Assembly: GCF_030268045.1 (NCBI RefSeq)
Contig: NZ_BSDC01000001.1
Span: 1,054,001-1,118,000 of the forward strand
Length of the DNA stretch: 64,000 nucleotides
From: Geothrix edaphica
GTDB taxonomy: Bacteria; Acidobacteriota; Holophagae; Holophagales; Holophagaceae
Direction of reading: 5' to 3'
Shown here: positions 15,681 to 23,440 of the stretch, piece after piece
Layout: each line of letters opens with the position of its first letter
How positions within the stretch are numbered: the first letter of the stretch is position 1
Notes under the pieces: generated by a model
Told to the model about the DNA's origin: nothing
Database searches by the model: none
Seen by the model: the letters and a program-made list of their open reading frames with translations, nothing else
Position numbers and translations under genes: made by a program

Positions 15681-17069
15681 TCAGACCGGCTTCGCTTCCA
15701 GCTTCCGGCCCAGGGTGAACTTGCCCTGGGCCAGTTTGTGGATGGACCGCGCCAGGGCTTCGCGGCTGCACGCCAGCTCAGCGCTCCAGGCTTCCAGGGG
15801 CAGCTCGCCGCCGTCGGGATGGTCCTCGACCCAGGCCTCCCAGAGCGCGGACAGGGCCTCGGCATCGGGCTCCTGGCGGTCCCGCCAGCTGCGTTCCTGG
15901 GGGCGCTTCGGTTCGTAAAAGGTTTGCCCACGCAGCTTGTCAGGCAGGAAAGTCTGCTCCCGGTCGTAGTCGTCGTGGGAGTAGTGGTAGCCCGCGCCCC
16001 GCCCGGCCTTGCGGGCGGTGGCGGTGTGGGCGTCGCGGATGGCTTCGGGGATCGGCGCGTCGTCCGCCGCCAGGGCCGCGTCCACGGCCAACACCGTGGC
16101 GTTGCTCTTGGGGGCGTTGGCCACGTAGATGATGGCCTGGGCCAGGGGGATGCGGGCCTCGGGCCAGCCGATCTGCTCCACGGCCCGGCTGGCGGCCTCG
16201 CAGAGGATGAAGGCCTGGGGATCGGCGTTGCCCACATCCTCGGCGGCGCAGACCATGAGGCGGCGGGCGATGAAGCGGGGATCCTCCCCGCCTCGGATCA
16301 TGCGGCTCAGGTAGTAGAGGGCGGCGTCGGCATCGGAGCCCCTGAGGCTCTTCTGGAAGGCGCTGGCCAGGTCGTAGTGGCCGTCGGCGCGGTCGAACAT
16401 CATGCGACCGCCCAGGGCGCCCTGGAGGGACTCCAGGTCGGGATCCGGCATCTCCATCCAGGTCTCGAGCCCCGAGAGCGCCGAGCGCAGGTCGCCGCCA
16501 GCCCAGTGCGAGAGCCACTCGAAGACTTTGGCCGGTTCCGGCTGCCCGGTCCGCTCCTTGGCCCAGGCCCGCTTGAGCACCTGCTGGATGTGGGCCGGCT
16601 CCAGGGCCTTGAGGGCGATGAGCTGGCAGCGGCTGCGCAGCGCCGGGTTCAGGTAGAAGGCCGGGTTCTCCGTGGTGGCGCCGATGAGGATGGCCTCGCC
16701 GCGTTCGAGGAAGGGCAGCAGGATGTCCTGCTGGGCCCGGTTGAAGCGGTGGATCTCGTCCAGGAACACCACGGGCGGCACCGTGCGGAACAGCGGCATC
16801 TCGCGGCTGTCGGCGAGGAACTTCTTCAGCTCCGCGGCGCTGCCGCTGACGCCCGAAAACTCCATGAACCCGTGGCCCGTGGCCTCGGCCAGGATGCGGG
16901 CCAGGGTGGTCTTGCCGGTGCCCGGCGGCCCCCACATCACCATCGAGGGCAGCCGCCCGCCCGCGGTAAGCCGGGTCAGCGCGCCCTTGGGGCCGAGCAG
17001 GTGGGCCTGGCCCACCACCTCGTCGAGGGTGGCCGGGCGGAGGCGTTCGGGCAGGGGGACGTGGGACAT
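15681..17069 (-). CDS. rarA: Replication-associated recombination protein A, AAA+ ATPase
   Basis: This 462-residue clamp-loader-like AAA+ protein belongs to the RarA/MgsA/WRNIP1 family, which acts at stalled replication forks. The Walker A motif GPPGTGKTT is at residues 47-55, the Walker B FLDEIHRFNRAQQD near 100, sensor 1 is GATTENPAFYLNPAL, and the C-terminal tetramerisation domain contains AQAIIYVANAPKSN and the YHYSHDDY motif. It is divergent from the AlaX gene, with 44 nt between them. Confidence 0.96.
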   Translation of the reverse strand: MSHVPLPERLRPATLDEVVGQAHLLGPKGALTRLTAGGRLPSMVMWGPPGTGKTTLARILAEATGHGFMEFSGVSGSAAELKKFLADSREMPLFRTVPPVVFLDEIHRFNRAQQDILLPFLERGEAILIGATTENPAFYLNPALRSRCQLIALKALEPAHIQQVLKRAWAKERTGQPEPAKVFEWLSHWAGGDLRSALSGLETWMEMPDPDLESLQGALGGRMMFDRADGHYDLASAFQKSLRGSDADAALYYLSRMIRGGEDPRFIARRLMVCAAEDVGNADPQAFILCEAASRAVEQIGWPEARIPLAQAIIYVANAPKSNATVLAVDAALAADDAPIPEAIRDAHTATARKAGRGAGYHYSHDDYDREQTFLPDKLRGQTFYEPKRPQERSWRDRQEPDAEALSALWEAWVEDHPDGGELPLEAWSAELACSREALARSIHKLAQGKFTLGRKLEAKPV

Positions 17070-17113
17070 GGCGACCCCTCCAGCCTATCAGCGCCCATGC
17101 TAGGCTCCGGGGC

Positions 17114-18301
17114 ATGCTTCCGGCCTACGAACGAGACCCCTACGCCACGTTCCTGGAGACCCGCCTCGTCCGGGGCGGCGAGGACCAAGGCCGACCCTTC
17201 GCGATCCTGGAGGACACGGTCTTCTACCCCGAGGGTGGCGGCCAGCCCTGCGACCTGGGCTCCGTGAACGGCGTGGCTGTGGTGGACGTGCAGAAGCGGG
17301 AGGGCGAGATCCGCCACTACCTGGCCTCACCGCTGGCGGAAGGCCCTGCCTCGCTGACGCTGGACTGGGCCCGCCGCTTCGACCACATGCAGCAGCACAC
17401 GGGCCAGCATCTGCTCACGGCCGTGGCCCAGGATCAGTTCAAGTGGGAGACCACGGCCTTCCACCTGGGGGCGTCGGTCTGCGACATCGAGCTCACGGCT
17501 CCCTCCATTTCGCCACGCGAAATGGAGCAGTTGGAAGAGGCTGTGGCGTCTGAGATCCGGGCGCATCGAGACATTTCGGCCCGACGGGTGAGCCCGGAGG
17601 CCTACAAGCTGGAGGTGGTGCGCTCCCGTGGTCTCCCGGAGGGCCACTCGGGGGACATCCGCCTGGTGCAGATCGCGGGGGTGGACCTGAACACCTGCGG
17701 CGGCACGCACCTGCGCCACACCGGCGAGATCGAGGCCCTGAAGCTGCTGGGGACCGAGCCCATCCGGGGAGGCACGCGCCTCTTCTACGTGGCCGGAAGG
17801 CGCGCCAGGCTGCGCCTGGACGCGCATGAAAAGCGCAGCGCGGCCCTGCGTGCCCTGCTGGGTGCGCCGGACGAAGACCTGGTGCCCGCCCTTCAGACCA
17901 AGCTGGATCAGCTGCTGGTTCTGGACCGCCGCAGCCGCAAGCTGGAAGAGGAGCTGGCGGAGCTCCAGGCCACCGCTCTCGCGGCGCGACCCGGCGCCCT
18001 CGTGGAGGTCCACCTGGAGGGGAAGGACATGGCCTTCCTCCAGAAGCTGGCCCGGGGCATCCTCGCCGCAGCTCCCGCCAAGGCCGTGTTTCTCACCTCC
18101 GAAGGAGGCGGGCAGGGGCTCTTCCTGCTGAGTGCGGGGGAGGATTCCCGCCTGGATGTGCCGACCGCCGGCAAGGCCGTGGCGGCGCTCCTGGGCGCCA
18201 AGGGCGGCGGCTCCGGGAAGAGCTTCCAGGGCAAGGCGCCGGATCTGGCGGCGCGGGCCGAAGCGCTGGCCTCCCTCCAGGCGGGCGGAGTCGAGCCATG
18301 A
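17114..18301 (+). CDS. AlaX-type alanyl-tRNA editing protein with DHHA1 domain
   Basis: This 395-residue protein resembles the editing half of alanyl-tRNA synthetase without the aminoacylation domain. It deacylates Ser- or Gly-mischarged tRNA-Ala. The zinc site is complete: H95-T-G-Q-H99 and C195-G-G-T-H199. A coiled region (LDQLLVLDRRSRKLEEELAEL) and a C-terminal DHHA1-like domain with Gly-rich KGGGSGKSFQGKAP follow. That makes it the long AlaX-L form. The stop overlaps the next start by 4 nt. Confidence 0.93.
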   Translation: MLPAYERDPYATFLETRLVRGGEDQGRPFAILEDTVFYPEGGGQPCDLGSVNGVAVVDVQKREGEIRHYLASPLAEGPASLTLDWARRFDHMQQHTGQHLLTAVAQDQFKWETTAFHLGASVCDIELTAPSISPREMEQLEEAVASEIRAHRDISARRVSPEAYKLEVVRSRGLPEGHSGDIRLVQIAGVDLNTCGGTHLRHTGEIEALKLLGTEPIRGGTRLFYVAGRRARLRLDAHEKRSAALRALLGAPDEDLVPALQTKLDQLLVLDRRSRKLEEELAELQATALAARPGALVEVHLEGKDMAFLQKLARGILAAAPAKAVFLTSEGGGQGLFLLSAGEDSRLDVPTAGKAVAALLGAKGGGSGKSFQGKAPDLAARAEALASLQAGGVEP

Positions 18302-19143
18302 CACGGTCCTGGCCACTCTGGATCGTCAGCATCCTCAAGCTGGTGGGTTGGGGTCTGGGGATCTACGTGGGGCTCTGCCTCCTGGCCTTCCTGGCCCAGC
18401 GCCGCATGATGTACTTCCCCGACCGCGAACCCGAGCCGGAGGCGGTGCAGCGGGCCCTCGGCGTGCGTATGGGCCCCTGGCGGGACGGGAAGGGGAGCGT
18501 GCTCGGCTGGCGGCGGGCGGCGCGGCGGGGTGGCCCCCGCATCCTCGTGCTGCACGGGAACGCTGGAGACGCCCTGGGCCGGGTGGACTACATGCCGACG
18601 CTGGAGGCCGCGGGTTTCGAAGGGGTGCTGCTGGAGTATCCGGGCTACGGCCCCCGGGAGGGGGAGCGATCGGAGGCCTCGCTGGTGGCCGATGCCCGGG
18701 CGGCGCTGCGCCAGCTGAAGGCGGAATCCACCGCGCCGGTGTTCCTGCTGGGTGAGAGCCTCGGGTCCGGCGTGGCGGTGCAGGTGGCCGCCGCGGAGCC
18801 GAAGCTGGTGGCCGGCCTGCTCCTCGCCGTGCCCTTCGCGCGGATGACGGAAGTGGCCGCGCACCACTACCCGTACCTCCCCATGACCCTGATCCTGCGG
18901 GATCGCTGGGACAGCCTGGGCCGCATCCGCGGCTACCCAGGTCCGGTGGCCATCGTGGTGGCGGGGCAGGACGAAGTGGTGGGCGCCGCCCAGGGCCGCC
19001 GGCTGGCCCAGGGCCCCGCGGGACCGGTCCGGGTCTGGGAAGTGCCCGGGGCCACCCACAACAGCCTGCCTCTGGCGCCGGGCCGCCCGCCCTGGTCCGA
19101 GGCCCTGGCCTTCCTCCGCAGCCGCGCGGGGATGGGACAATGA
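18298..19143 (+). CDS. Membrane-anchored alpha/beta hydrolase
   Basis: This 281-residue protein has one N-terminal membrane helix (IVSILKLVGWGLGIYVGLCLLAFLA), then an alpha/beta hydrolase domain. The oxyanion motif is LHGNAGD, the nucleophile elbow GESLGSG, a late acidic turn AGQDEVV, and the catalytic His is in GATHNSL. It resembles the BEM46/YfhR group. The substrate is unknown. It starts inside the AlaX stop (ATGA) and is followed after 4 nt by the cysteine desulfurase gene, so it sits in a three-gene operon. Confidence 0.9.
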   Translation: MTRSWPLWIVSILKLVGWGLGIYVGLCLLAFLAQRRMMYFPDREPEPEAVQRALGVRMGPWRDGKGSVLGWRRAARRGGPRILVLHGNAGDALGRVDYMPTLEAAGFEGVLLEYPGYGPREGERSEASLVADARAALRQLKAESTAPVFLLGESLGSGVAVQVAAAEPKLVAGLLLAVPFARMTEVAAHHYPYLPMTLILRDRWDSLGRIRGYPGPVAIVVAGQDEVVGAAQGRRLAQGPAGPVRVWEVPGATHNSLPLAPGRPPWSEALAFLRSRAGMGQ

Positions 19144-19147
19144 GGCC

Positions 19148-20296
19148 ATGGATCTGATCTACCTCGACCACAACGCCACCACGCCCCTCGCTCCCGAGGC
19201 CTTCGAGGCCATGCGGCCCTGGTTCATGGAGCGCTTCGGCAACGCCAGCGCAGCCTATGCCCTGGGCCACCTGTCGGACGGCGCCGTGGTGGCGGCACGG
19301 GAGCAGGCGGCGGCTCTGGTGGGCTGCACGCCGGCGGAGATCGTGTTCACCAGCGGCGGCACGGAGAGCCTCAACCACGCCTTCCGGGGCGTGTGGGAGG
19401 GCGTCCCCGCCAAGCGCCACCTGGTGACCACGGCCGTGGAGCATCCGGCCGTGCGGGCCCTGGTGGTGTGGTGGAAGGGCCAGGGCGGCGAGGTCACGGA
19501 TGTGGGCGTGGATGAGGCCGGCCGACTGGACCTGGGGGCCCTGGAGGCCGCGGTGCGGCCGGAGACGGCCCTGGTGGCCGTCATGGCCGCCAACAACGAA
19601 TCGGGCGCGCTGTTTCCGGTGGCCGAAGCCACCCGCATCGCGAAGGCGAAGGGGGCGCTCTCCCTGGTGGATGCCACCCAGGCCATGGGCAAGATCGCGG
19701 TGGACGCCGGAGCCTGGGGGGCCGACCTGCTCTGCCTCAGCGGCCACAAGTTCCACGGCCCCAAGGGCACGGGCCTCCTCATGATCCGGCGGGGCGTGCG
19801 CCTGAAGCCCCTGATGCTGGGCGGCTCCCAGGAGCGGGGCCGGCGGGGCGGCACTGAGAATGTCCCGGGCATCGTGGGGCTGGGCAAGGCCGCCGAGCTG
19901 GCCCGGGCCAGACTGCCGGAGATGGACCGCGTGCGCGGCCTCCGGGATGAGCTCGAGGCGCGCATCCTAGATGGGATCCCGGATGTCCGCATCCACAGCG
20001 CCGCTGCCGACCGCCTGCCCAACACCAGCCTGGTGGGATTCGCGGGGATCGAAGGCGAGGCCCTGCAGCTGAAGCTGGCGGAGCACGGCATCTGCGTCTC
20101 CACGGGCAGCGCGTGCAGCACGGGCATGCGCGAGCCCAGCCATGTGCTGCGTGCCATGCGCGTGCCGGATGCCTATGCCCGGGGCACGGTCCGCTTCAGC
20201 CTGGGCCTGGGCACCACGGCCGACCAGATGGCCCACGTGGCGGAGCTGCTGCCGGGGCTGGTGGGGGAGCTGCGCCGGGGCCTGGGCGGGCGCTGA
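19148..20296 (+). CDS. Cysteine desulfurase (NifS/IscS family)
   Basis: This 382-residue PLP enzyme takes sulfur from cysteine for Fe-S clusters or tRNA thiolation. The PLP lysine is K201 in LSGHKFHGPKG, the persulfide Cys323 is in STGSACSTG, and the N-terminus reads YLDHNATTPL. The length and short active-site loop place it in the NifS/IscS class. No iscU, iscA or mnmA is adjacent, so its acceptor is not evident. It closes the AlaX operon. Confidence 0.95.
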   Translation: MDLIYLDHNATTPLAPEAFEAMRPWFMERFGNASAAYALGHLSDGAVVAAREQAAALVGCTPAEIVFTSGGTESLNHAFRGVWEGVPAKRHLVTTAVEHPAVRALVVWWKGQGGEVTDVGVDEAGRLDLGALEAAVRPETALVAVMAANNESGALFPVAEATRIAKAKGALSLVDATQAMGKIAVDAGAWGADLLCLSGHKFHGPKGTGLLMIRRGVRLKPLMLGGSQERGRRGGTENVPGIVGLGKAAELARARLPEMDRVRGLRDELEARILDGIPDVRIHSAAADRLPNTSLVGFAGIEGEALQLKLAEHGICVSTGSACSTGMREPSHVLRAMRVPDAYARGTVRFSLGLGTTADQMAHVAELLPGLVGELRRGLGGR

Positions 20297-20301
20297 ATGG
20301 C

Positions 20302-20319
20302 TCGATAAATTCGATAAAT
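20302..20319. repeat. Tandem 9-bp AT-rich repeat
   Basis: TCGATAAAT occurs twice in tandem just after the desulfurase stop, in an AT-rich 60-nt patch (20297-20355) that contrasts with the surrounding GC. It may be a regulatory operator or part of the promoter for the next gene. No clear -35/-10 pair was found. Confidence 0.5.
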
Positions 20320-20422
20320 TCCCTGCGTGATGCAGTAATTTAATAGATTGCATGGAGTGGTTGTCGAAGGCGGGTGGGGGGAAGCCCTTTTTTCCCCGCC
20401 CATGGCTGGACCGGAGTGCCTC

Positions 20423-21682
20423 ATGGTCCTGGAACGCCTCAGACGGTTTGCCCAAGGCTTCGGGGCCTTCGGTGATGGCACTGGTTGTCCCGAATGGCGC
20501 AAGCCTGCTGTCTTAGACCAGGGGCGGCTCGGGGAGGCCCGCGTGGCGTTGGACCACGAGGGGCGGGGAGTGGTGCTCTGGGAGAACGATGGGGGCCTGT
20601 GGGCCCTGCCTTTGGGGCCCGGCGCCTCTCCTGAGTTGATGCGGTTTCCCCTCGGAGAGGGGGCGGCTCCGCGGGTCGCGCTGAGTCCCGAAGGGCGCGG
20701 GCTGGCGATCTGGATGACCGATCTGAAGAACAGACGACAGATTCTCGGGAAGGTCCTCGGGACAGACGAAAACCCTGAGCACGTGTTGTTCCGGACGGTG
20801 GGGCGGATCCACCAGCTCCAGGTGGCGGTCGATCGTCGTGGCAACGCACTGGTGGCATGGGTCCATGAAAATATGGAACGGATCGAGGTGATGGCCCAGT
20901 CCTTCGACTCCCGGGGGGAGGCCTGGGAGAAGGAGCCGGTCGTCCTGGGCCTTCCGGGGGATCCATCGGTCTCACCGCACCTCGCGGCCAACCACCGCGA
21001 GTACGCCATGGTGCTCTGGGAGGCGCAGGACGGCAGCTTCGAAGGGCTGATGGCCTGCCACTACTGGCCTTCGGACCGGATCTGGTCGGACCGCCCCGTG
21101 CCCGTGGTGGCTCATGAAGCCCACCATCACCAGGTGGCCATGGATGATTCAGGAAACGCGCTGGCCCTGTGGATCCACACCCCGCACGGCCAGCGAAGCG
21201 TCCTCGAAGCCGGCTATTACGATGTCTGCCAGGGCGAGTGGAGCGAACCTGTGGTGTTGGCGAACGCCCAGGCGATCGTGTCGCCGCGCCTGGTCATGAA
21301 CGGCCATGGCGAGGCCATGGCCACCTGGTGCCAGCGGGAAGGCGCGGGCGCCTGCCACCTGTTCGCGAAGGACTTCAAGGGGAGGGCGTGGGAGCCGGGA
21401 GCGGAGTGTCTGGACCACGGCCACCAGCCGATCCAGGACTATGCCATCGACTTGGCCGCGGATGGCCGCGCGGGCTTCCTGGTGGTCCAGCAGGGAGCTG
21501 CCGGGAATCACGTGTCTGTCCGGATCCGCCAGGCCGGGTGGTCCGCTCCCAGGGTCGTGGGATCAGCCCGGGATTCCGTTTGCGCCTCCCCTCGAATCGC
21601 GCTCAGCCCCCGGGGCGGGGCGCTCCTCTGGACGCAGGGCGCGGACCCGAAGAGATCCCTGGTCCTGGTCGGGTCCCTTTGA
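20423..21682 (+). CDS. Repeat protein of unknown function, possible beta-propeller
   Basis: This 419-residue protein consists largely of a repeated pattern near DxxGxAxxxW (VALDHEGRGVVLWEND, VAVDRRGNALVAWVHEN, VAMDDSGNALALWIHT, LVMNGHGEAMATWCQ, IALSPRGGALLWTQ), spaced about 45-60 residues. That is what a beta-propeller would show. No signal peptide or catalytic motif is recognised. The start at 20423 is chosen for the GGAG 6 nt upstream. ATGs at 20402 and 20348 are in frame but lack a ribosome site. Isolated between a desulfurase operon and a convergent YheT gene. Confidence 0.78.
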   Translation: MVLERLRRFAQGFGAFGDGTGCPEWRKPAVLDQGRLGEARVALDHEGRGVVLWENDGGLWALPLGPGASPELMRFPLGEGAAPRVALSPEGRGLAIWMTDLKNRRQILGKVLGTDENPEHVLFRTVGRIHQLQVAVDRRGNALVAWVHENMERIEVMAQSFDSRGEAWEKEPVVLGLPGDPSVSPHLAANHREYAMVLWEAQDGSFEGLMACHYWPSDRIWSDRPVPVVAHEAHHHQVAMDDSGNALALWIHTPHGQRSVLEAGYYDVCQGEWSEPVVLANAQAIVSPRLVMNGHGEAMATWCQREGAGACHLFAKDFKGRAWEPGAECLDHGHQPIQDYAIDLAADGRAGFLVVQQGAAGNHVSVRIRQAGWSAPRVVGSARDSVCASPRIALSPRGGALLWTQGADPKRSLVLVGSL

Positions 21683-21704
21683 ACGGCGGGAGCCCGGCCG
21701 ATGG

Positions 21705-22679
21705 CTACTCGCCGAGCAGCTGCCTGGCATAGTGCTCCACCGCGTACGGCAGCCAGCGGTGTCCTGGCAGGTCCCGGCTGAGGTAGCCCATGTGGCCGCC
21801 GTGGGGTTCGATGTGGAGGTGCACGGCGGCCGAGGGCTCCGCCTCGGCGGCGTGCCGCCAGGGAATGAAGGGATCGTCCTTGGCCATGAGGATGACGGTC
21901 GGTATCGCGATCTTCGACAGATGATGGCGGGCCGAGCACCGGGCGTAGTAGTCGTCGGCGTCCCGGAACCCTCCAGCCTTCGTGGTGTAGGCATCGTCGA
22001 AGGCCCGCAGGCTCATGAGGGGGCCCGTCCGGTAGATGTCCTGGATGAGACCGTCCTCCACGCGCTGGCGGATGGCCTTGCGGCAGCGCTTGATGAAGCG
22101 CAGCTCGTAGAGCCGGCTGAGGCCGGAGTGGATGGCGCTGGAGCAGGCGCCCAGGTCCACGGGCGGGTTCACGGCGATGGCGCAATCGGGTTGCGCGGAG
22201 GGTTCCGGCAGGCCGCCGCCCAGGTTCAGCAGCAGGGCGTTGGCGGACAGGGAGTAGCCGATGGCCAGCTGGCGCAGCCGGGGATGGCGCTCCCGGGCGG
22301 CGGCGAAGGCCGCGCCGAGGTCATCGCCGGAGCCGCTGTGGTAGGGCTTCTTCGCCAGGCCGCGCCCCTCGCCGCAACCCCGATGATTGACGGTCCACAC
22401 ATGGTGGCCGAGCTTCCGGGCCAGGGCGATGGTGCGCCGCACGTAGTGGGCCTGGTCATCGCCCCCGAGGCCGTGGAAGACCAGCACCAGGGCATCCGTC
22501 TCGCCTGGATAATGCCGCCCGGTGAGCTGGTCCCCATCGGGCAGGGGGATGCGGAAGGGGGTCGAGGGGTGGTCCGGCGAGGCCCCGGGCAGGTAGTTGC
22601 CCAGGATGGTCTGGAGGTGGCCTGAAGCGGCCCACCAGGGGGCGCGGCAGGGGAGGGGCGGCGGAGCCAGCGTGCGCAT
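21705..22679 (-). CDS. YheT-family alpha/beta hydrolase
   Basis: This 324-residue protein matches the YheT/ABHD1-3 hydrolase family: N-terminal APWWAASGHLQTILGNYL, then VFHGLGGDDQAHYVR, VNHRGCGEG and a late LMAKDDPFIPW with the acid. The His is in EPHGGHMGYL. The nucleophile elbow reads GYSLSAN instead of the common GFSLGGN, so one of the usual glycines is Ser. The substrate is unknown; relatives hydrolyse medium-chain esters. It is convergent with the repeat protein gene. Confidence 0.92.
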   Translation of the reverse strand: MRTLAPPPLPCRAPWWAASGHLQTILGNYLPGASPDHPSTPFRIPLPDGDQLTGRHYPGETDALVLVFHGLGGDDQAHYVRRTIALARKLGHHVWTVNHRGCGEGRGLAKKPYHSGSGDDLGAAFAAARERHPRLRQLAIGYSLSANALLLNLGGGLPEPSAQPDCAIAVNPPVDLGACSSAIHSGLSRLYELRFIKRCRKAIRQRVEDGLIQDIYRTGPLMSLRAFDDAYTTKAGGFRDADDYYARCSARHHLSKIAIPTVILMAKDDPFIPWRHAAEAEPSAAVHLHIEPHGGHMGYLSRDLPGHRWLPYAVEHYARQLLGE

Positions 22680-22704
22680 GCACCCAGTCTGCCCGGGCCG
22701 CGGC

Positions 22705-23250
22705 TCAGTCGTTCCTCTTGAACACCAGCTTGTAGCTGAAAGGGTTGTCCAGCTTGGGGTGCGTGTAGGTCACCTGCAGGGCCAGCGAGTTCCCGTCCTT
22801 GCGCATGGAGTAGACGTATCTGAGCGTGAAGCCGTCGCCGGTGAGGGTCTGGATCATGGTCGGCCCGTCCTTGGCGAGGGTGGCCTTGAAGACCGTGTCG
22901 TCACTGCGCTTCCAGTCGCTCTCGGTGCCATCCGCGGGTGTGTCGATGGGGCGCTCCCGGCCCATGGTCACCGAGAAACTCTCCCCCGCCAGGATGTCGA
23001 GCTTGTTGAACTCCTGGCAGGCCGACTGGAGCTTCTTCTTCCAGTAGAGCTTCTTGGCGAAGTTCAGATCGCTGACGTGGGCCTCGATCTGCTCGCCGAC
23101 CTTGTCACTTTGTGAAGCCGCAAGGGTCCATTCACCGTCCCAGTCCACCTTGACGGCCCGGGGCTCGCTGGCGGCCGCAGGGGTCCTGGACTTCTGCGCC
23201 GCGAGCGGGCAAAGGAGGAGGAAAGACAGGCCAGGAGCCAGAATGCGCAC
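22705..23250 (-). CDS. Secreted protein of unknown function
   Basis: This 181-residue exported protein has a signal peptide (MRILAPGLSFLLLCPLAAQ). The mature part has a helical segment (VGEQIEAHVSDLNFAKKLYWKKKLQSACQEFNKLD) followed by a lipocalin-like run of beta strands (SFSVTMGRERPI, TMIQTLTGDGFTLRYVYSMRKDGNSLALQVTYTH). Ligand binding is possible. No named family is recognised. It is divergent from the maeB gene across about 190 nt. Confidence 0.72.
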   Translation of the reverse strand: MRILAPGLSFLLLCPLAAQKSRTPAAASEPRAVKVDWDGEWTLAASQSDKVGEQIEAHVSDLNFAKKLYWKKKLQSACQEFNKLDILAGESFSVTMGRERPIDTPADGTESDWKRSDDTVFKATLAKDGPTMIQTLTGDGFTLRYVYSMRKDGNSLALQVTYTHPKLDNPFSYKLVFKRND

Positions 23251-23440
23251 GGGACCTCCGGAAGCGATATGGAGGAGCCTACCTTCTCACCGGGGCTTCT
23301 GGAAGTTTTGTAAGCATCCTGTGTGATCCCTGCAACAAAGGGGGGGATTGATGACCTTGTAGGCATGATCGCGTAAGACGAGGTGTAAGCTTGGTGGCAT
23401 TCAGCCCAGAGACAGGGCACTCAATTCAAGGAGTGTGGCC

